Source of the DNA: Caldinitratiruptor microaerophilus
GTDB lineage: Bacteria; Bacillota; Sulfobacillia; Symbiobacteriales; ZC4RG38
NCBI RefSeq assembly: GCF_025999835.1
Contig: NZ_AP025628.1
Span: 2,108,001 to 2,172,000, forward strand
Length of the DNA stretch: 64,000 bases
Direction of reading: 5' to 3'
Shown: piece after piece, positions 17,802 to 26,609 of the stretch
Numbering within the stretch: the stretch's first letter is position 1
Layout of the letters: every line of letters starts with the position of its first letter
Notes under the pieces: generated by a model
The model's database searches: none
The model's input: the letters and a program-made list of their open reading frames with translations, nothing else
Told to the model about the DNA's origin: nothing
Program-made: the position numbers and the translations under genes

Positions 17802-18758
17802 CTAGACGGCGAAATCGAGCTCGGGGACGTCCTTGAAGGCCTCGGTGGGGCAGACCTGCGTGCAGATGCCGCAGCCCTTGCAGTACTCGTAGTCGACCTG
17901 GACCGCCGTCTCCGTCAGCGTGATGCAGGCGTCCGGGCAGTCCACGACGCAGATCATGCACTGCGTGCACAGCTCAGGGGTGAGGACCGGCCGCGTGATC
18001 CGCCACGTGCCGGTCACCATCTTGTCGTTGCGGCGCTCCGGCGCGTCGACGGTCCCGGCGAAGGGCGCCTCGAGGTACCGCTTCGGCTGGGAGTCGCCGG
18101 CCCAGGGCTTGCCGAGGCCCCGCTCGAAGAGCTCCTGCGCCGGGGTGATGGTGGCCGTGTCGTACCCCCGCTGCGCGGCGGGCGGGTCCTTGACCACGGC
18201 CAGGAGGGACTCGAGCGTCGCCAACCCCGTGGCCCGGACGACCGCCCCGGCCAGGGGCCCTGCCCACCCTCCGCCGATGCCGGTCGCATCCGTCGCGCCT
18301 TCCTGCCCCGACAGGCTCTTGACGGCGCTGGAGATCCCCGAGGCGTCCACCGTCACGATCGACTTGAGGTTGGGGTGGCGCGGCAGGAAGCGCGCCAGCT
18401 CGGCGGCAGGCCGCTTCGAGTTCACCACCAGCACGGCGCCCGGGGTGATGTGGTCCAGGACGGGGCCACGGATGAGGGATTCCTCGACGATCACCACCAC
18501 GTCGTGGGCGTAGTTCTCGTAAAGGAAGCGCGACTCGATCGGCTCCGCGCTGATCCGCGCGTAGGCCGTCACGGGGACGTTCACGCGGTCGGGCAGGTCC
18601 ACGTAGTTCTCGAAGGCCTGGACGTGCTTTCCCTCACGCATCGCCGCATTCGCCAGGGCGAAGGCCACGTCGCGCCCTTCCTTGCCCAGGATGACACCCC
18701 GGCTCCACACGGTGACCTGCTTGAGGGTCGGCTCGGCGAACAGGTCCTCAGGCCGCAT
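17802..18758 (-). CDS. oxalate oxidoreductase-like gamma-delta fusion subunit (locus 2)
   Basis: 318 residues. The N-terminal gamma domain (about 1-235) begins with VWSRGVILGKEGRDVAFAL. The C-terminal ferredoxin domain (about 255-318) has two 4Fe-4S motifs, CTQCMICVVDCPDAC and CKGCGICTQVCPTEA. A gamma-delta fusion of about 315 residues is the arrangement of Moorella oxalate oxidoreductase. I start at ATG 18758, 8 nt behind GGAGGGG; the upstream GTG has no spacing. It follows the Cdc48-type gene by 29 nt and precedes alpha by 12 nt. Confidence 0.88.
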   Translation of the reverse strand: MRPEDLFAEPTLKQVTVWSRGVILGKEGRDVAFALANAAMREGKHVQAFENYVDLPDRVNVPVTAYARISAEPIESRFLYENYAHDVVVIVEESLIRGPVLDHITPGAVLVVNSKRPAAELARFLPRHPNLKSIVTVDASGISSAVKSLSGQEGATDATGIGGGWAGPLAGAVVRATGLATLESLLAVVKDPPAAQRGYDTATITPAQELFERGLGKPWAGDSQPKRYLEAPFAGTVDAPERRNDKMVTGTWRITRPVLTPELCTQCMICVVDCPDACITLTETAVQVDYEYCKGCGICTQVCPTEAFKDVPELDFAV

Positions 18759-18787
18759 GGGCAGCACCCCTCCTTCACGGCTTGCCG

Positions 18788-20980
18788 TCAGCGTGCTTCC
18801 ACGCGTCGCGGCGGCGGCATCCCTCCGCTACCTCCTTCCATCTCCGCCAGCGCCAACCGGAAGTGGCGGGCGCCGACGCGGGGGGCAGGGGCCGTCCCCG
18901 GCGCTGCCGGCGGCCGGCCGCCTGCTCCCTCCGCTTCCTCGAACCACTCGTCGGCCGCCAGGAGAGCGGCCCGCTGGCAGAGCGCACGCAGTTCGGCACC
19001 GGACCAGCCCGCGGTGGCCTCCGCGAGCGCCCCCAGGTCCACGTCCCCGGCCAGCGGCAGCCGGCGGGTGTGCACCGCGAGGATCTCCTCCCGCTCGGCC
19101 ACGTCCGGCAGCGGGAACTCCAGGATGTAGTCGAACCGGCCCGGTCGCAGCAGGGCGGGCTCCAGGCGATCCGGCCGGTTCGTCGCGGCGATCACCAGGA
19201 CGCCGGGGTGCTCCCGGATCCCGTCCATCTCGGCCAGGAGCTGGCTGACCGCGCGCTCGCCCGCCTCGGTGGCGCCGGCTGCGCCCCGGGCCGGGGCCAG
19301 GGCGTCGAGTTCGTCGATGAACAGAATGCAGGGTGACGCCTGGCGCGCCTTGCGGAACAGGTCCCGCAGCGCCTTCTCCGTTTCGCCCATCCACTTGCGG
19401 AAGAGGGATGGGCCTTCGACCCCGATGAAGTTCGCCCGCACGCTCGAGGCCAGGGCCCGCGCCACCAGCGTCTTGCCGGTCCCCGCGGGGCCGGTGAAGA
19501 GGATGCCCCGGGGCAGGTGGAGGCCGAATCCCGCCAGCAGGTCACCGTACCGCAGGGGACGCTCCACGAGCACCCGGAGGCGGGTCCGGATCTGGCTGAG
19601 CCCGCCCACGTGCTCCCAGGTCTCCCGCGGCCGCTCCAGCACCAGCTCCCGCGTGGCGCTCGGCTCCACCTCGCCCAGGGCGTGCCGGAAGTCGGCCATG
19701 GTCACCTGGATCCCGCCGGAATCGGCGCCCGCCTCGGGGTCCAGCCGGATCTCCGGCAGCAGGCGCCTCAGCGCCGCCATGCCGGCCTCGCGGCAGAGCG
19801 CCGCGAGGTCGGCGCCCACGAAGCCGTGGGTCACGTCCGCCAGTTCCTCGAGGTCGACATCCGCAGCCAGGGCCATGCCGCGCGTGTGGATGCGGAGGAT
19901 GGCCAGGCGGCCGTCGCGATCCGGCACCGGGATGGGGATCTCCCGGTCGAACCGGCCGGGGCGCCGCAGCGCCGGATCGAGCAGCTCCGGGATGTTCGTG
20001 GCGCCCACGACGATGACGTCCCCGCGCTCCTCCAGCCCGTCCATGAGCGCGAGCAGCTGCCCCACGACGCGCTTTTCCACGTCACCGTGGACCGCCTCGC
20101 GCCGGGGGGCCAGCGCGTCGAGTTCGTCGAGGAAGATCACGCTGGGGGCGTGCCGGCGCGCCTCGTCGAATACCTCCCGCAGCCGGGCCTCGCTCTCGCC
20201 GTAGTACTTGCGCATGATCGCGGGGCCGTCGACGTGGACGAAGTGCAGCCGGCTGTCGGCGGCGATGGCCCGGGCGATGAGGGTCTTGCCGGTCCCCGGC
20301 GGGCCGTAGAGGAGGACGCCCCGGGGCGGCCGCACGCCGAGCCGGCGGAACAGCGCGGGGTACTTGAGCGGAAGCTCCACGAGCTCGCGCACCCGGGCCA
20401 GCTCGCGGTCGAGCCCGCCCACGTCCTCGTAGGTGACCGCGCCCGCCCGCGGCGGCTCCACGTCGACCGCCGCGATGCGGATCCGCGTGCCCTCCTGGAC
20501 AAGCACCGCCCCGCGCGGGGCCGTGCCGGTCACCGTGAAGAGGAGCGGCTCCCCGCCGAACCGCGGGACCGCCACCACGTCCCCGGCCACCACCGCGCAG
20601 CCCAGGAGACGGCGGTGGAGGAGCGGCACGGGGTCCTCTCCGTGGGCGATCCCACCGGGGTCCGACGGGGTCAGGACCACCGCCCGCGCCGGGCTCACCC
20701 CGATGCGCTGGACCGTGACCTCCTCGTCGAGTCCGACCCCGGAGTTCTGGCGCGTCGTGCCGTCGATCCGGAGCGTGCGGGGCGGCGTGCCGGAGTCGGC
20801 GGGCAGCGCCCGGGCGACCGTCGCCCGCAACCCCGCGATCTGCACGACCTCGCCGGGGCTCAGGCCCAGGTACGTCATCTCGGCTACTCCCAGGCGGGCG
20901 ATGCCCCGGTGGAGGTCCTCAGGCAGGGCTTCGGCGACGCGCAGGCGGAGGCTCCGCCGGCCCGTCTCGGGCTCCTCCAC
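18788..20980 (-). CDS. Cdc48/VAT-type AAA+ ATPase (locus 2)
   Basis: 730 residues with GTG start behind AGGGGGGTG. Cdc48 N-domain (about 1-180), D1 Walker A GPPGTGKT near 225 with Walker B FLDELDALAPRR, D2 GPAGTGKT near 495 with FIDELDALAPARG. Pore loops KYYG (D1) and KWMG (D2) are aromatic, like archaeal VAT, indicating an unfoldase. Unlike the locus 1 paralogue, both Walker B motifs have the catalytic Glu. The C-terminal tail (about 690-730) is Gly/Pro-rich. It is the first gene of the locus 2 operon; nothing in the sequence names its substrate. Confidence 0.9.
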   Translation of the reverse strand: MEEPETGRRSLRLRVAEALPEDLHRGIARLGVAEMTYLGLSPGEVVQIAGLRATVARALPADSGTPPRTLRIDGTTRQNSGVGLDEEVTVQRIGVSPARAVVLTPSDPGGIAHGEDPVPLLHRRLLGCAVVAGDVVAVPRFGGEPLLFTVTGTAPRGAVLVQEGTRIRIAAVDVEPPRAGAVTYEDVGGLDRELARVRELVELPLKYPALFRRLGVRPPRGVLLYGPPGTGKTLIARAIAADSRLHFVHVDGPAIMRKYYGESEARLREVFDEARRHAPSVIFLDELDALAPRREAVHGDVEKRVVGQLLALMDGLEERGDVIVVGATNIPELLDPALRRPGRFDREIPIPVPDRDGRLAILRIHTRGMALAADVDLEELADVTHGFVGADLAALCREAGMAALRRLLPEIRLDPEAGADSGGIQVTMADFRHALGEVEPSATRELVLERPRETWEHVGGLSQIRTRLRVLVERPLRYGDLLAGFGLHLPRGILFTGPAGTGKTLVARALASSVRANFIGVEGPSLFRKWMGETEKALRDLFRKARQASPCILFIDELDALAPARGAAGATEAGERAVSQLLAEMDGIREHPGVLVIAATNRPDRLEPALLRPGRFDYILEFPLPDVAEREEILAVHTRRLPLAGDVDLGALAEATAGWSGAELRALCQRAALLAADEWFEEAEGAGGRPPAAPGTAPAPRVGARHFRLALAEMEGGSGGMPPPRRVEAR

Positions 20981-21166
20981 GGCATCACCCCCCTGCCGAG
21001 AGACGTCCCTGGCACGAAGCTACCCGCGGCGCCCGGTCAAGGCCCAGTCGCCACGCGGGCAAGCCGCACGGTCCTCCCGGGCCGACTTGCTACCCCGGTG
21101 GCCAACCGTCCCTGACCAGGTGGACAGATCGGAGCCGGCGGCCCTGGACCGGACCGCGCGCCCGCG

Positions 21167-21205
21167 CGCGGGAGCCCGGGGGCGATGCACCCCCGGGCTC
21201 CCGCG
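21167..21205. terminator. strong hairpin, probable transcription terminator
   Basis: A perfect 16-bp stem (arms 21167-21182 and 21190-21205) with a 7-nt loop CGATGCA, 45 nt downstream of the response regulator gene on the minus strand. No U-tract follows, so it may rely on stem strength or Rho. The rest of the gap 20981-21249 shows nothing else I can support. Confidence 0.6.
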
Positions 21206-21249
21206 TTGCCGGCGGCCAAGGACACAGGAAGGATACAAGGCCGTCCGCT

Positions 21250-21903
21250 TCACGTCCCTCTCCACAGGCCCGTGCGGGCCGCGTGGGCCACGAGTTCGGT
21301 CCGGTTCCGCAGGTTGAGCTTCCGGAGGACGTTGCGCAGGTGGAGCTTCACCGTGCTGACGGACAGGAATAGCCGGCGGGCGATCTCCCGGTTCGAGTAG
21401 CCCTGGGCCACCAGGGTCACGAGCTCCCGCTCGCGAGGGGTGAGGGGCACGGCGTCGCCCTCCCCGGGCAGCAGGTGGCGCTCCTCCAACGAGGTGAACA
21501 GCTTGAGCGTGATGCTGCCGGAGATGGGCATCGCCCCCGCCGCGGCCGCCCGCACGTGCGCCCACAGCTCCTCCGGGGCCACGGTCTTGAGGAGGTAGCC
21601 ACGGGCTCCGGCCCGCAGCGCCGCCAGCAGGCTGGCCTCGTCGTCCAGGTAGGTCAGGACGACCACCCGGGCTTCCGGAACCTCCCGGACGATCCGGCGG
21701 GTGGCCTCGAGGCCGCTCTCGTCCGGGAGGGAGAGGTCCATCAGCACCACGTCGGGGCGCAGGGTCCGCGCCCTCTCCACCGCCTCCCGGGCGGTGCCCG
21801 CCTCCCCGACCACCTCCAGCCCGCCCAGCAGCCGCAAGGCGTCGGCCGTTCCCCTGCGGAAGATGGCATGGTCGTCGACGAGGAGCACGCGGATCGGCTC
21901 CAC
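21250..21903 (-). CDS. NarL/LuxR-family response regulator
   Basis: 217 residues; GTG start behind AGGGGGG, 12 nt after the histidine kinase gene. Receiver domain 1-120: acidic pair in VLLVDDHAIFRRG, phospho-acceptor Asp about 55 in DVVLMDLSLPDESG, Thr in VVVLTYLDDEA and Lys in GYLLKTVAPE. C-terminal LuxR helix-turn-helix (about 150-210): LTPRERELVTLVAQGYSNREIA. It works with the kinase upstream. Targets are not shown by the sequence, but the divergent FetAB-like genes are close by. Confidence 0.92.
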   Translation of the reverse strand: MEPIRVLLVDDHAIFRRGTADALRLLGGLEVVGEAGTAREAVERARTLRPDVVLMDLSLPDESGLEATRRIVREVPEARVVVLTYLDDEASLLAALRAGARGYLLKTVAPEELWAHVRAAAAGAMPISGSITLKLFTSLEERHLLPGEGDAVPLTPRERELVTLVAQGYSNREIARRLFLSVSTVKLHLRNVLRKLNLRNRTELVAHAARTGLWRGT

Positions 21904-21915
21904 CGGGCGACCCCC

Positions 21916-23427
21916 CTACCGGTGCGGTACCGTCAGGACGACCGTGCAACCGGAGCCGGGAGCGGACGTCACGGTGAGGGCGCCCCCGACGCGCCGGGCC
22001 CTCTCGGCCATGATGGCCAGCCCGAAACCGCCCCCGGCGTGCTCCGGCACAAACCCGCGGCCGTTGTCGGTGACGGTGAACGTGTGCAGGGCTCCCATGA
22101 AGCTCCAGCGCACCTCCACCCGGCTGCCACCCGAGTGCTTGCGGGCGTTGGTGACGGCTTCCTGCACCACCCGCAGGATCTGCAGGGCGACGGGGGCAGG
22201 GACGTGGGGGCGGTGCGCGGGAGCCTCAACTAGCCGTACTTCCAGGCCGGTCTGCCGGGCGAAGCGGTGCAGGTACTCCTGCAGCGCGGGCAGGAGATCG
22301 CCGCCGGCCGCCGGCGCCAGCAGGTCCCCGAGGGCCAGGCGGAGCTCCCGATGCGCCTTCTCGGACAGGTCCAGGACCTCCTCGAACTGCGCGGCCAGGC
22401 TGGCAGCGTCCGGAGCGCTCCCGAGGAGCCAGCGGACCAGCTTCAGCTTCTGAGTCAGGGCGGCGAGCAGTTGCGCCAGCCCGTCGTGCAGCTCCGCGGC
22501 CAGCCACTCCCGCTCGGCCCGCACGGATGCGGCCTGGGCGCTGAGTGCCCACTCGGCGTCCGACAGCACCTCGCCGGCCAGGCCCGCCAGTACCCGGAGC
22601 ACGCGCTCGTGTTCCGGCCCGTACTCTACGGGCCGGCGGCTGGCCACCATGAGAACCCCGGTGGGTTCGCTCCGGACGGTCACCGGCACGGCCAGTGCGG
22701 CCTTCAACCGTTCGGACCGCATCGTGGGATGCTTCTCGGGCGGATCGGGCGCGTCCTCCGGAAAGCGGGCGATCCGAAGCGGCCGGCCCAGGCTCACGAC
22801 CCGGCCGCGAATCCCCTGGCCGAGCCGGACCCGCGTCTCGGCCGTGCGGCTGGACCGGTTGCCGTCCTGGACGAGCCACGCCACCTCCGAAGCGTTGACG
22901 TCCACACGGCCGAGGGCCGCGTAATCCGCGGACAGGAGTTCCCGTGCGGCGTGTACCAGGGAGCGCAGGACCGTCCGCCCCGGTTCCGTGATCGGGTCCA
23001 GGGGCTCCCCCCGCGCCGTCGGCGCGCCGGGGGCGAGGTGGAAACGCGGTCGGAGCAACAGGACGGCGTGCGGGCGGGTTCCGGGAATCGGGGTACAACT
23101 GCCCTCCACCCACACCCGGGCACCGTCCGGCCCTACGGCCGTCTCGAAATGGGAGGTCGCGACCTCGTGGCGCAGCGCCTCGGCCCCCCAGCAGTTCCCG
23201 CAGGCAGCGCCGGGGGCTTCCGGGGGTCCGCACCGCAGGAGAGCGCTGCAGGTCGCCGCCTGGCGGCGCGAGCCGGGGGGATCCCCCACGAGCGCTCGCG
23301 CGGCCCGGTTCATGTAGCGGACGTGCCGCCCCCCGTCGATGATGACCATGGCTTCCCCCAGGTGATCACATGCAGCCACGAGGGCCTGGGGGACGAAACC
23401 CTCCACGTAGCGGCGCTCGATGGCCAC
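21916..23427 (-). CDS. sensor histidine kinase, PAS-GAF-HisKA_3, with Cys cluster
   Basis: 503 residues from a GTG at 23427 with GAGGAGGGG upstream; a longer frame from a TTG has no ribosome site. Order: PAS domain (about 10-110) containing a CxxxxxxC...CxxC set (CSALLRCG, ACGNCWG), GAF domain (about 155-300), dimerisation/phospho-acceptor box LAAELHDGLAQLL, and HATPase with N-box EAVTNARKHSGG and G-box GGGFGLAIM. No membrane helix, so cytoplasmic. The Cys cluster could bind an Fe-S cluster or zinc and sense redox state, as in other Cys-rich PAS kinases; this is inference. Confidence 0.88.
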   Translation of the reverse strand: MAIERRYVEGFVPQALVAACDHLGEAMVIIDGGRHVRYMNRAARALVGDPPGSRRQAATCSALLRCGPPEAPGAACGNCWGAEALRHEVATSHFETAVGPDGARVWVEGSCTPIPGTRPHAVLLLRPRFHLAPGAPTARGEPLDPITEPGRTVLRSLVHAARELLSADYAALGRVDVNASEVAWLVQDGNRSSRTAETRVRLGQGIRGRVVSLGRPLRIARFPEDAPDPPEKHPTMRSERLKAALAVPVTVRSEPTGVLMVASRRPVEYGPEHERVLRVLAGLAGEVLSDAEWALSAQAASVRAEREWLAAELHDGLAQLLAALTQKLKLVRWLLGSAPDAASLAAQFEEVLDLSEKAHRELRLALGDLLAPAAGGDLLPALQEYLHRFARQTGLEVRLVEAPAHRPHVPAPVALQILRVVQEAVTNARKHSGGSRVEVRWSFMGALHTFTVTDNGRGFVPEHAGGGFGLAIMAERARRVGGALTVTSAPGSGCTVVLTVPHR

Positions 23428-23457
23428 GGCACGCCCCTCCTCGGGAGAGGCCGACCG

Positions 23458-23477
23458 ATTCGAATGTCCATTCGAAT
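23458..23477. promoter_or_regulatory. tandem ATTCGAAT boxes upstream of histidine kinase
   Basis: The palindrome ATTCGAAT occurs at 23458-23465 and 23470-23477, separated by 4 nt (GTCC) and each followed by GT. A further palindrome GGTCTAGACC is at 23508-23517. They lie 31-90 nt upstream of the kinase start in the divergent gap (23428-23678) shared with the ABC transporter, a place expected for operators. Confidence 0.45.
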
Positions 23478-23678
23478 GTGTCCTTCTAGTCCAATTATGC
23501 ACTCGTGGGTCTAGACCGGCTATGGTCAAAAAGCACTAGCCACAGCGCCGGGCCACGCAAGCCGCAAGACCGGAGACTCGAACTTGACATCCGTGCCGGC
23601 CGGGGAGAAGCTCTTGGAGGATGCTCGTAGCCGTCGCAGCCCGGCCGGGCTCACGGCCGGGTCCACGGGAGGGAAGCC

Positions 23679-24461
23679 ATGAACCGCCCTGTGCCGGCCA
23701 CGCATGCGGCGGTCGAGTTCGTGGACGTGGTCTTCCGCCGGCCCGCGGCGGGGGAACGCGGCAACGGGGTCGCCGTGCTGGACGGGGTCAGCTTCACCCT
23801 GAACCGGGGGGAAGTGCTGGCCATCGTCGGCCCCAGCGGCGCGGGCAAGACGACGCTCCTCCACCTGGTGAACCGCCTGCTGGAGGCGGACGGAGGGGAA
23901 GTCCGGGTCGGCGGCCGCCGGGTGCGCGACTGGCCGCCCCCGGCACTCCGGCGCCACGCCGGCCTGGTTTTCCAGTCCGCCCCCATGCTGCCCGGCACGG
24001 TGTTCGACAACCTCGAGGCACCGCTCCGCTTGGCGGGCCGCGCCCTGTCCCGGGCGGAAGCGGCCCGGTGGCTGGAGGCCGTGGAACTGGATCCTGCCCT
24101 GCTCGAGCAGGACGCTGCGACCCTCTCGAGCGGGCAGAAGCAGCGGGTCGCCCTCCTCCGCACCCTGGCCACCGAGCCGGCCGTCCTCCTCGTCGACGAG
24201 GTCACCTCGGCCCTCGACATGGCCTCCGCCCGGGTGGTGGAATCGCTCGTCCTGGACCGGGTGCGGACCCGGGGGCTGAGCGTGCTGTGGGTCACCCACG
24301 ACGAAGCCCAGGCGCGCCGGGTGGCCCACCGCGTCCTGCATCTCGAGGGCGGCCGGGTGCGGTACCTCGGTCCCGTGGACGGCTACCGGTGGCCCGCGCA
24401 CCCGACCGATGGGCCGGGGAAGGTAGCCTGCCGGCCCGCTGGGGAGGGAGGCGGGTCGTGA
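23679..24461 (+). CDS. ABC transporter ATP-binding protein, FetA-like
   Basis: 260 residues; ATG behind GGGAGGGAAG. Walker A GPSGAGKTTLLHLVN near residue 50, Q-loop FQSAPMLPG, signature LSSGQKQRVALLR, Walker B VLLVDEVTSALD, switch His in VTHDEAQ. It overlaps the permease gene by 4 nt. The pair matches the YbbL/FetA-YbbM/FetB iron or metal exporter family. Export of iron is family knowledge; the true substrate is not visible. Confidence 0.82.
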   Translation: MNRPVPATHAAVEFVDVVFRRPAAGERGNGVAVLDGVSFTLNRGEVLAIVGPSGAGKTTLLHLVNRLLEADGGEVRVGGRRVRDWPPPALRRHAGLVFQSAPMLPGTVFDNLEAPLRLAGRALSRAEAARWLEAVELDPALLEQDAATLSSGQKQRVALLRTLATEPAVLLVDEVTSALDMASARVVESLVLDRVRTRGLSVLWVTHDEAQARRVAHRVLHLEGGRVRYLGPVDGYRWPAHPTDGPGKVACRPAGEGGGS

Positions 24462-25228
24462 GCACCGCGGCGCTCCTGTGGACCCTCTCCTTCACGGCGC
24501 TGGCCGCCGTGCTGTCAGTGTACCAACGTCTGGGGCTCGAACGCGACATCGCCGTCGGTGCCGTGCGGGCGGGCGTTCAGCTCCTCGCCGTCGGCTACGT
24601 GCTGCGCCTCGTGTTCCGGGCCCACTCGTGGCTTTACACGGGGCTGATGCTGACGGTGATGGTCGCCGCCGCCGTCCAGGTTGCGACCCGCCGGGGCGGC
24701 GGGATGCCGGGCACCCGGAGCCGGGTGGCCGTGGCCATCGCTGCCGCCGAGATCGTGACGGTCGGCCTCATGCTCGTCACGGGCCAGATCCGCTTCGTGG
24801 CGGAGCACGTCATCCCCCTCAGCGGGATGGTCGTCGGCCAGTCGATGGTCACCGCCGGTCTGCTCCTGAACCGGCTGCGTTCGGAGGTCGGGCTGCGCCG
24901 GGAGGAGGTCCAGGTCTGGCTCTCCCTCGGGGCGTCGCCCCGGCAGGCCGTCGACCGGGCGCTGCGGAGCGCGGTGCGGGCGTCGATGATCCCCTCGATC
25001 GACAGCCTCAAGACCGTCGGGCTCGTGCAGCTGCCGGGGATGATGACCGGCCAGATCCTCGCGGGGGCAGACCCCGTGGTGGCGGTGCGCTACCAGATCC
25101 TCGTCATGTTCAGCCTCACCAGCGCCGCCGCACTCACGAGCATTCTGCTTGGTCTCCTGGCCTACCCGCTCTTGTTCACGCCCGCCCAGCAGCTCCGTCC
25201 CATCGAAGGGTCTCCGGCGGCAGACTAG
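24458..25228 (+). CDS. ABC transporter permease, FetB/UPF0014 family
   Basis: 256 residues, GTG start overlapping the ATPase stop (GTGA). Seven hydrophobic helices. Conserved family stretches: PLSGMVVGQSMVTAGLLLNR, LSLGASPRQAVDRALR (coupling helix) and GLVQLPGMMTGQILAG. Membrane partner of the preceding ATPase. It precedes the ABM-domain gene by 18 nt, so the three probably form one transcript. Confidence 0.85.
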   Translation: MSTAALLWTLSFTALAAVLSVYQRLGLERDIAVGAVRAGVQLLAVGYVLRLVFRAHSWLYTGLMLTVMVAAAVQVATRRGGGMPGTRSRVAVAIAAAEIVTVGLMLVTGQIRFVAEHVIPLSGMVVGQSMVTAGLLLNRLRSEVGLRREEVQVWLSLGASPRQAVDRALRSAVRASMIPSIDSLKTVGLVQLPGMMTGQILAGADPVVAVRYQILVMFSLTSAAALTSILLGLLAYPLLFTPAQQLRPIEGSPAAD

Positions 25229-25246
25229 CAGACGGGAGGGAGAAGC

Positions 25247-25567
25247 GTGTTCGTGGCCGTGAACCACCTGATCGTCAAGCCGGGCCACGGTGCGGAGGTC
25301 GAGCGCCGGTTCGCTGCGCGAAGCGGGGTCGAACGGCAGCCCGGGTTCGTCCGGTTCGAGCTGTGGCGCCTGCGCAAACAAGCGGACCACGAGGAGTACC
25401 TCGTGGTCACGCACTGGGAGTCCGAAGAGGCCCACGCCGACTGGGTGCAGTCGGAGGCGTTCCGCCGGGCCCACGCCGGCGGGCGGCCGGACTTCTTCCT
25501 GGACAGCCACCTGTCGTTCTACGACGTCCGGCTGACCTCCGGCCCGGCCGCGCCCGCCTCTTCCTGA
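25247..25567 (+). CDS. antibiotic biosynthesis monooxygenase (ABM) domain protein, HmoA-like
   Basis: 106 residues, GTG start behind GGGAGGGAG. A single dimeric ferredoxin-like ABM domain: VNHLIVKPGHGAEVERRF, PGFVRFELWR, EYLVVTHWESEEAHADWVQS. This family includes IsdG/HmoA heme-degrading enzymes and quinol monooxygenases. Co-transcription with a FetAB-like exporter makes a link to heme or iron plausible. The C-terminal 15 residues are low complexity. Confidence 0.7.
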   Translation: MFVAVNHLIVKPGHGAEVERRFAARSGVERQPGFVRFELWRLRKQADHEEYLVVTHWESEEAHADWVQSEAFRRAHAGGRPDFFLDSHLSFYDVRLTSGPAAPASS

Positions 25568-25592
25568 TCCCGTCCGGCGTCCGAGCCCGGGC

Positions 25593-26444
25593 CTACTTGA
25601 CGACGACGACGGGTCCCGGGGCGAGCCGCACCAGCCGCTCGCTGACGCTCCCGAGGAAGAGCTCGCCGAGGAGGCCGAGACCCCGGCTGCCGACCACCGC
25701 CAGGTCGTAGCCACCGGTCCGGTACTCGGCCAGGAGCTGGTCGGCCGCGCTGCCGGTCGCGGCCAGCGGCCGGACGCGGTCGGCGGGAACCCGGGCGAGG
25801 TCGGCGGTGCGGTTCACCACGTCCCGGGCGGCCCGGTCCACCGCCACGTCGAACGACAGGTCGGTCTGCTCGAACAGGGCCCGCGCCTCGGGCGACAGGT
25901 GGAGAACGTGGAGCGCCGTGATCTCCGCCTCGGGGGCCCAGCGAAGGGCGAAGGCCAGGGCGCGGGCGCTGTGGGCGGAGCCGTCGACCCCGACCAGCAC
26001 CCGACGGAGCGGCCGGGCGTGGTCGTGCCGCGCGACGAGCACGGGGACGCGGGCATGGTGGACGACCTCCGTGCTCACGCTGCCCAGGAAGAGGCTGGCC
26101 GCGAGGCCCAGGCCCCGGCTTCCCATGGCGATGAGGCCGGCTCCCACCTCGTCGGCCACCGCGAGCACCGCGGGCGCCGCCGCCCCCTGGCGGAGGTGGG
26201 TCCGCACTGGCACTCCCTCGACCGATGCGGCCATCCGGTCGAGGAGTTCCTGGCCGTCCTCCCGGGCCTCCTGCAGGGTCCGGGCGTACTCGATCGCCAT
26301 GCCCTCGGAGATGGGGAGCGGTACGTGGTAGGCATGCACGAGATGGAGGACGGGTTCGGGCACCGAGCGGGCGAGCTCCCGGGCCCAGCCGAGGGCCTTC
26401 TGGGCGTGTTCGGAGCCGTCACAGGCCACGACGATGTTCGTCAT
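25593..26444 (-). CDS. tandem universal stress protein (UspA family)
   Basis: 283 residues from an ATG at 26444, 9 nt behind GGAGG; the longer TTG frame lacks a ribosome site. Two Usp domains: 1-145 and 150-283. Each starts with the strand (IVVACDGSEHAQKAL; VLVGVDGSAHSARAL) and ends with an ATP-binding GxxG-x9-GS motif (GSRGLGLAASLFLGS; GSRGLGLLGELFLGS), so it probably binds ATP. Single gene, convergent to the ABM gene. Its upstream gap has an AT-rich patch but no clear promoter. Confidence 0.88.
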   Translation of the reverse strand: MTNIVVACDGSEHAQKALGWARELARSVPEPVLHLVHAYHVPLPISEGMAIEYARTLQEAREDGQELLDRMAASVEGVPVRTHLRQGAAAPAVLAVADEVGAGLIAMGSRGLGLAASLFLGSVSTEVVHHARVPVLVARHDHARPLRRVLVGVDGSAHSARALAFALRWAPEAEITALHVLHLSPEARALFEQTDLSFDVAVDRAARDVVNRTADLARVPADRVRPLAATGSAADQLLAEYRTGGYDLAVVGSRGLGLLGELFLGSVSERLVRLAPGPVVVVK

Positions 26445-26552
26445 CCGGGTGAACCTCCAGTCCGCCAAGTGTTGGTCGGCATATCATTTAGGCGCACTAA
26501 TAGTAATCCCCTGCAAACGCACGCACGGACCGGCCGGTGATCCACAACACGG

Positions 26553-26584
26553 GCGCCGGACCCTGACGGGCGCGGGTCCGGCGC
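26553..26584 (-). terminator. hairpin downstream of tctA
   Basis: A perfect 11-bp stem (26553-26563 and 26574-26584) with a 10-nt loop, 26 nt past the tctA stop on the minus strand. No strong U-tract. Probable end of the transport operon. Confidence 0.5.
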
Positions 26585-26609
26585 GATGCGTGTCGCTCGG
26601 AACCATGGC

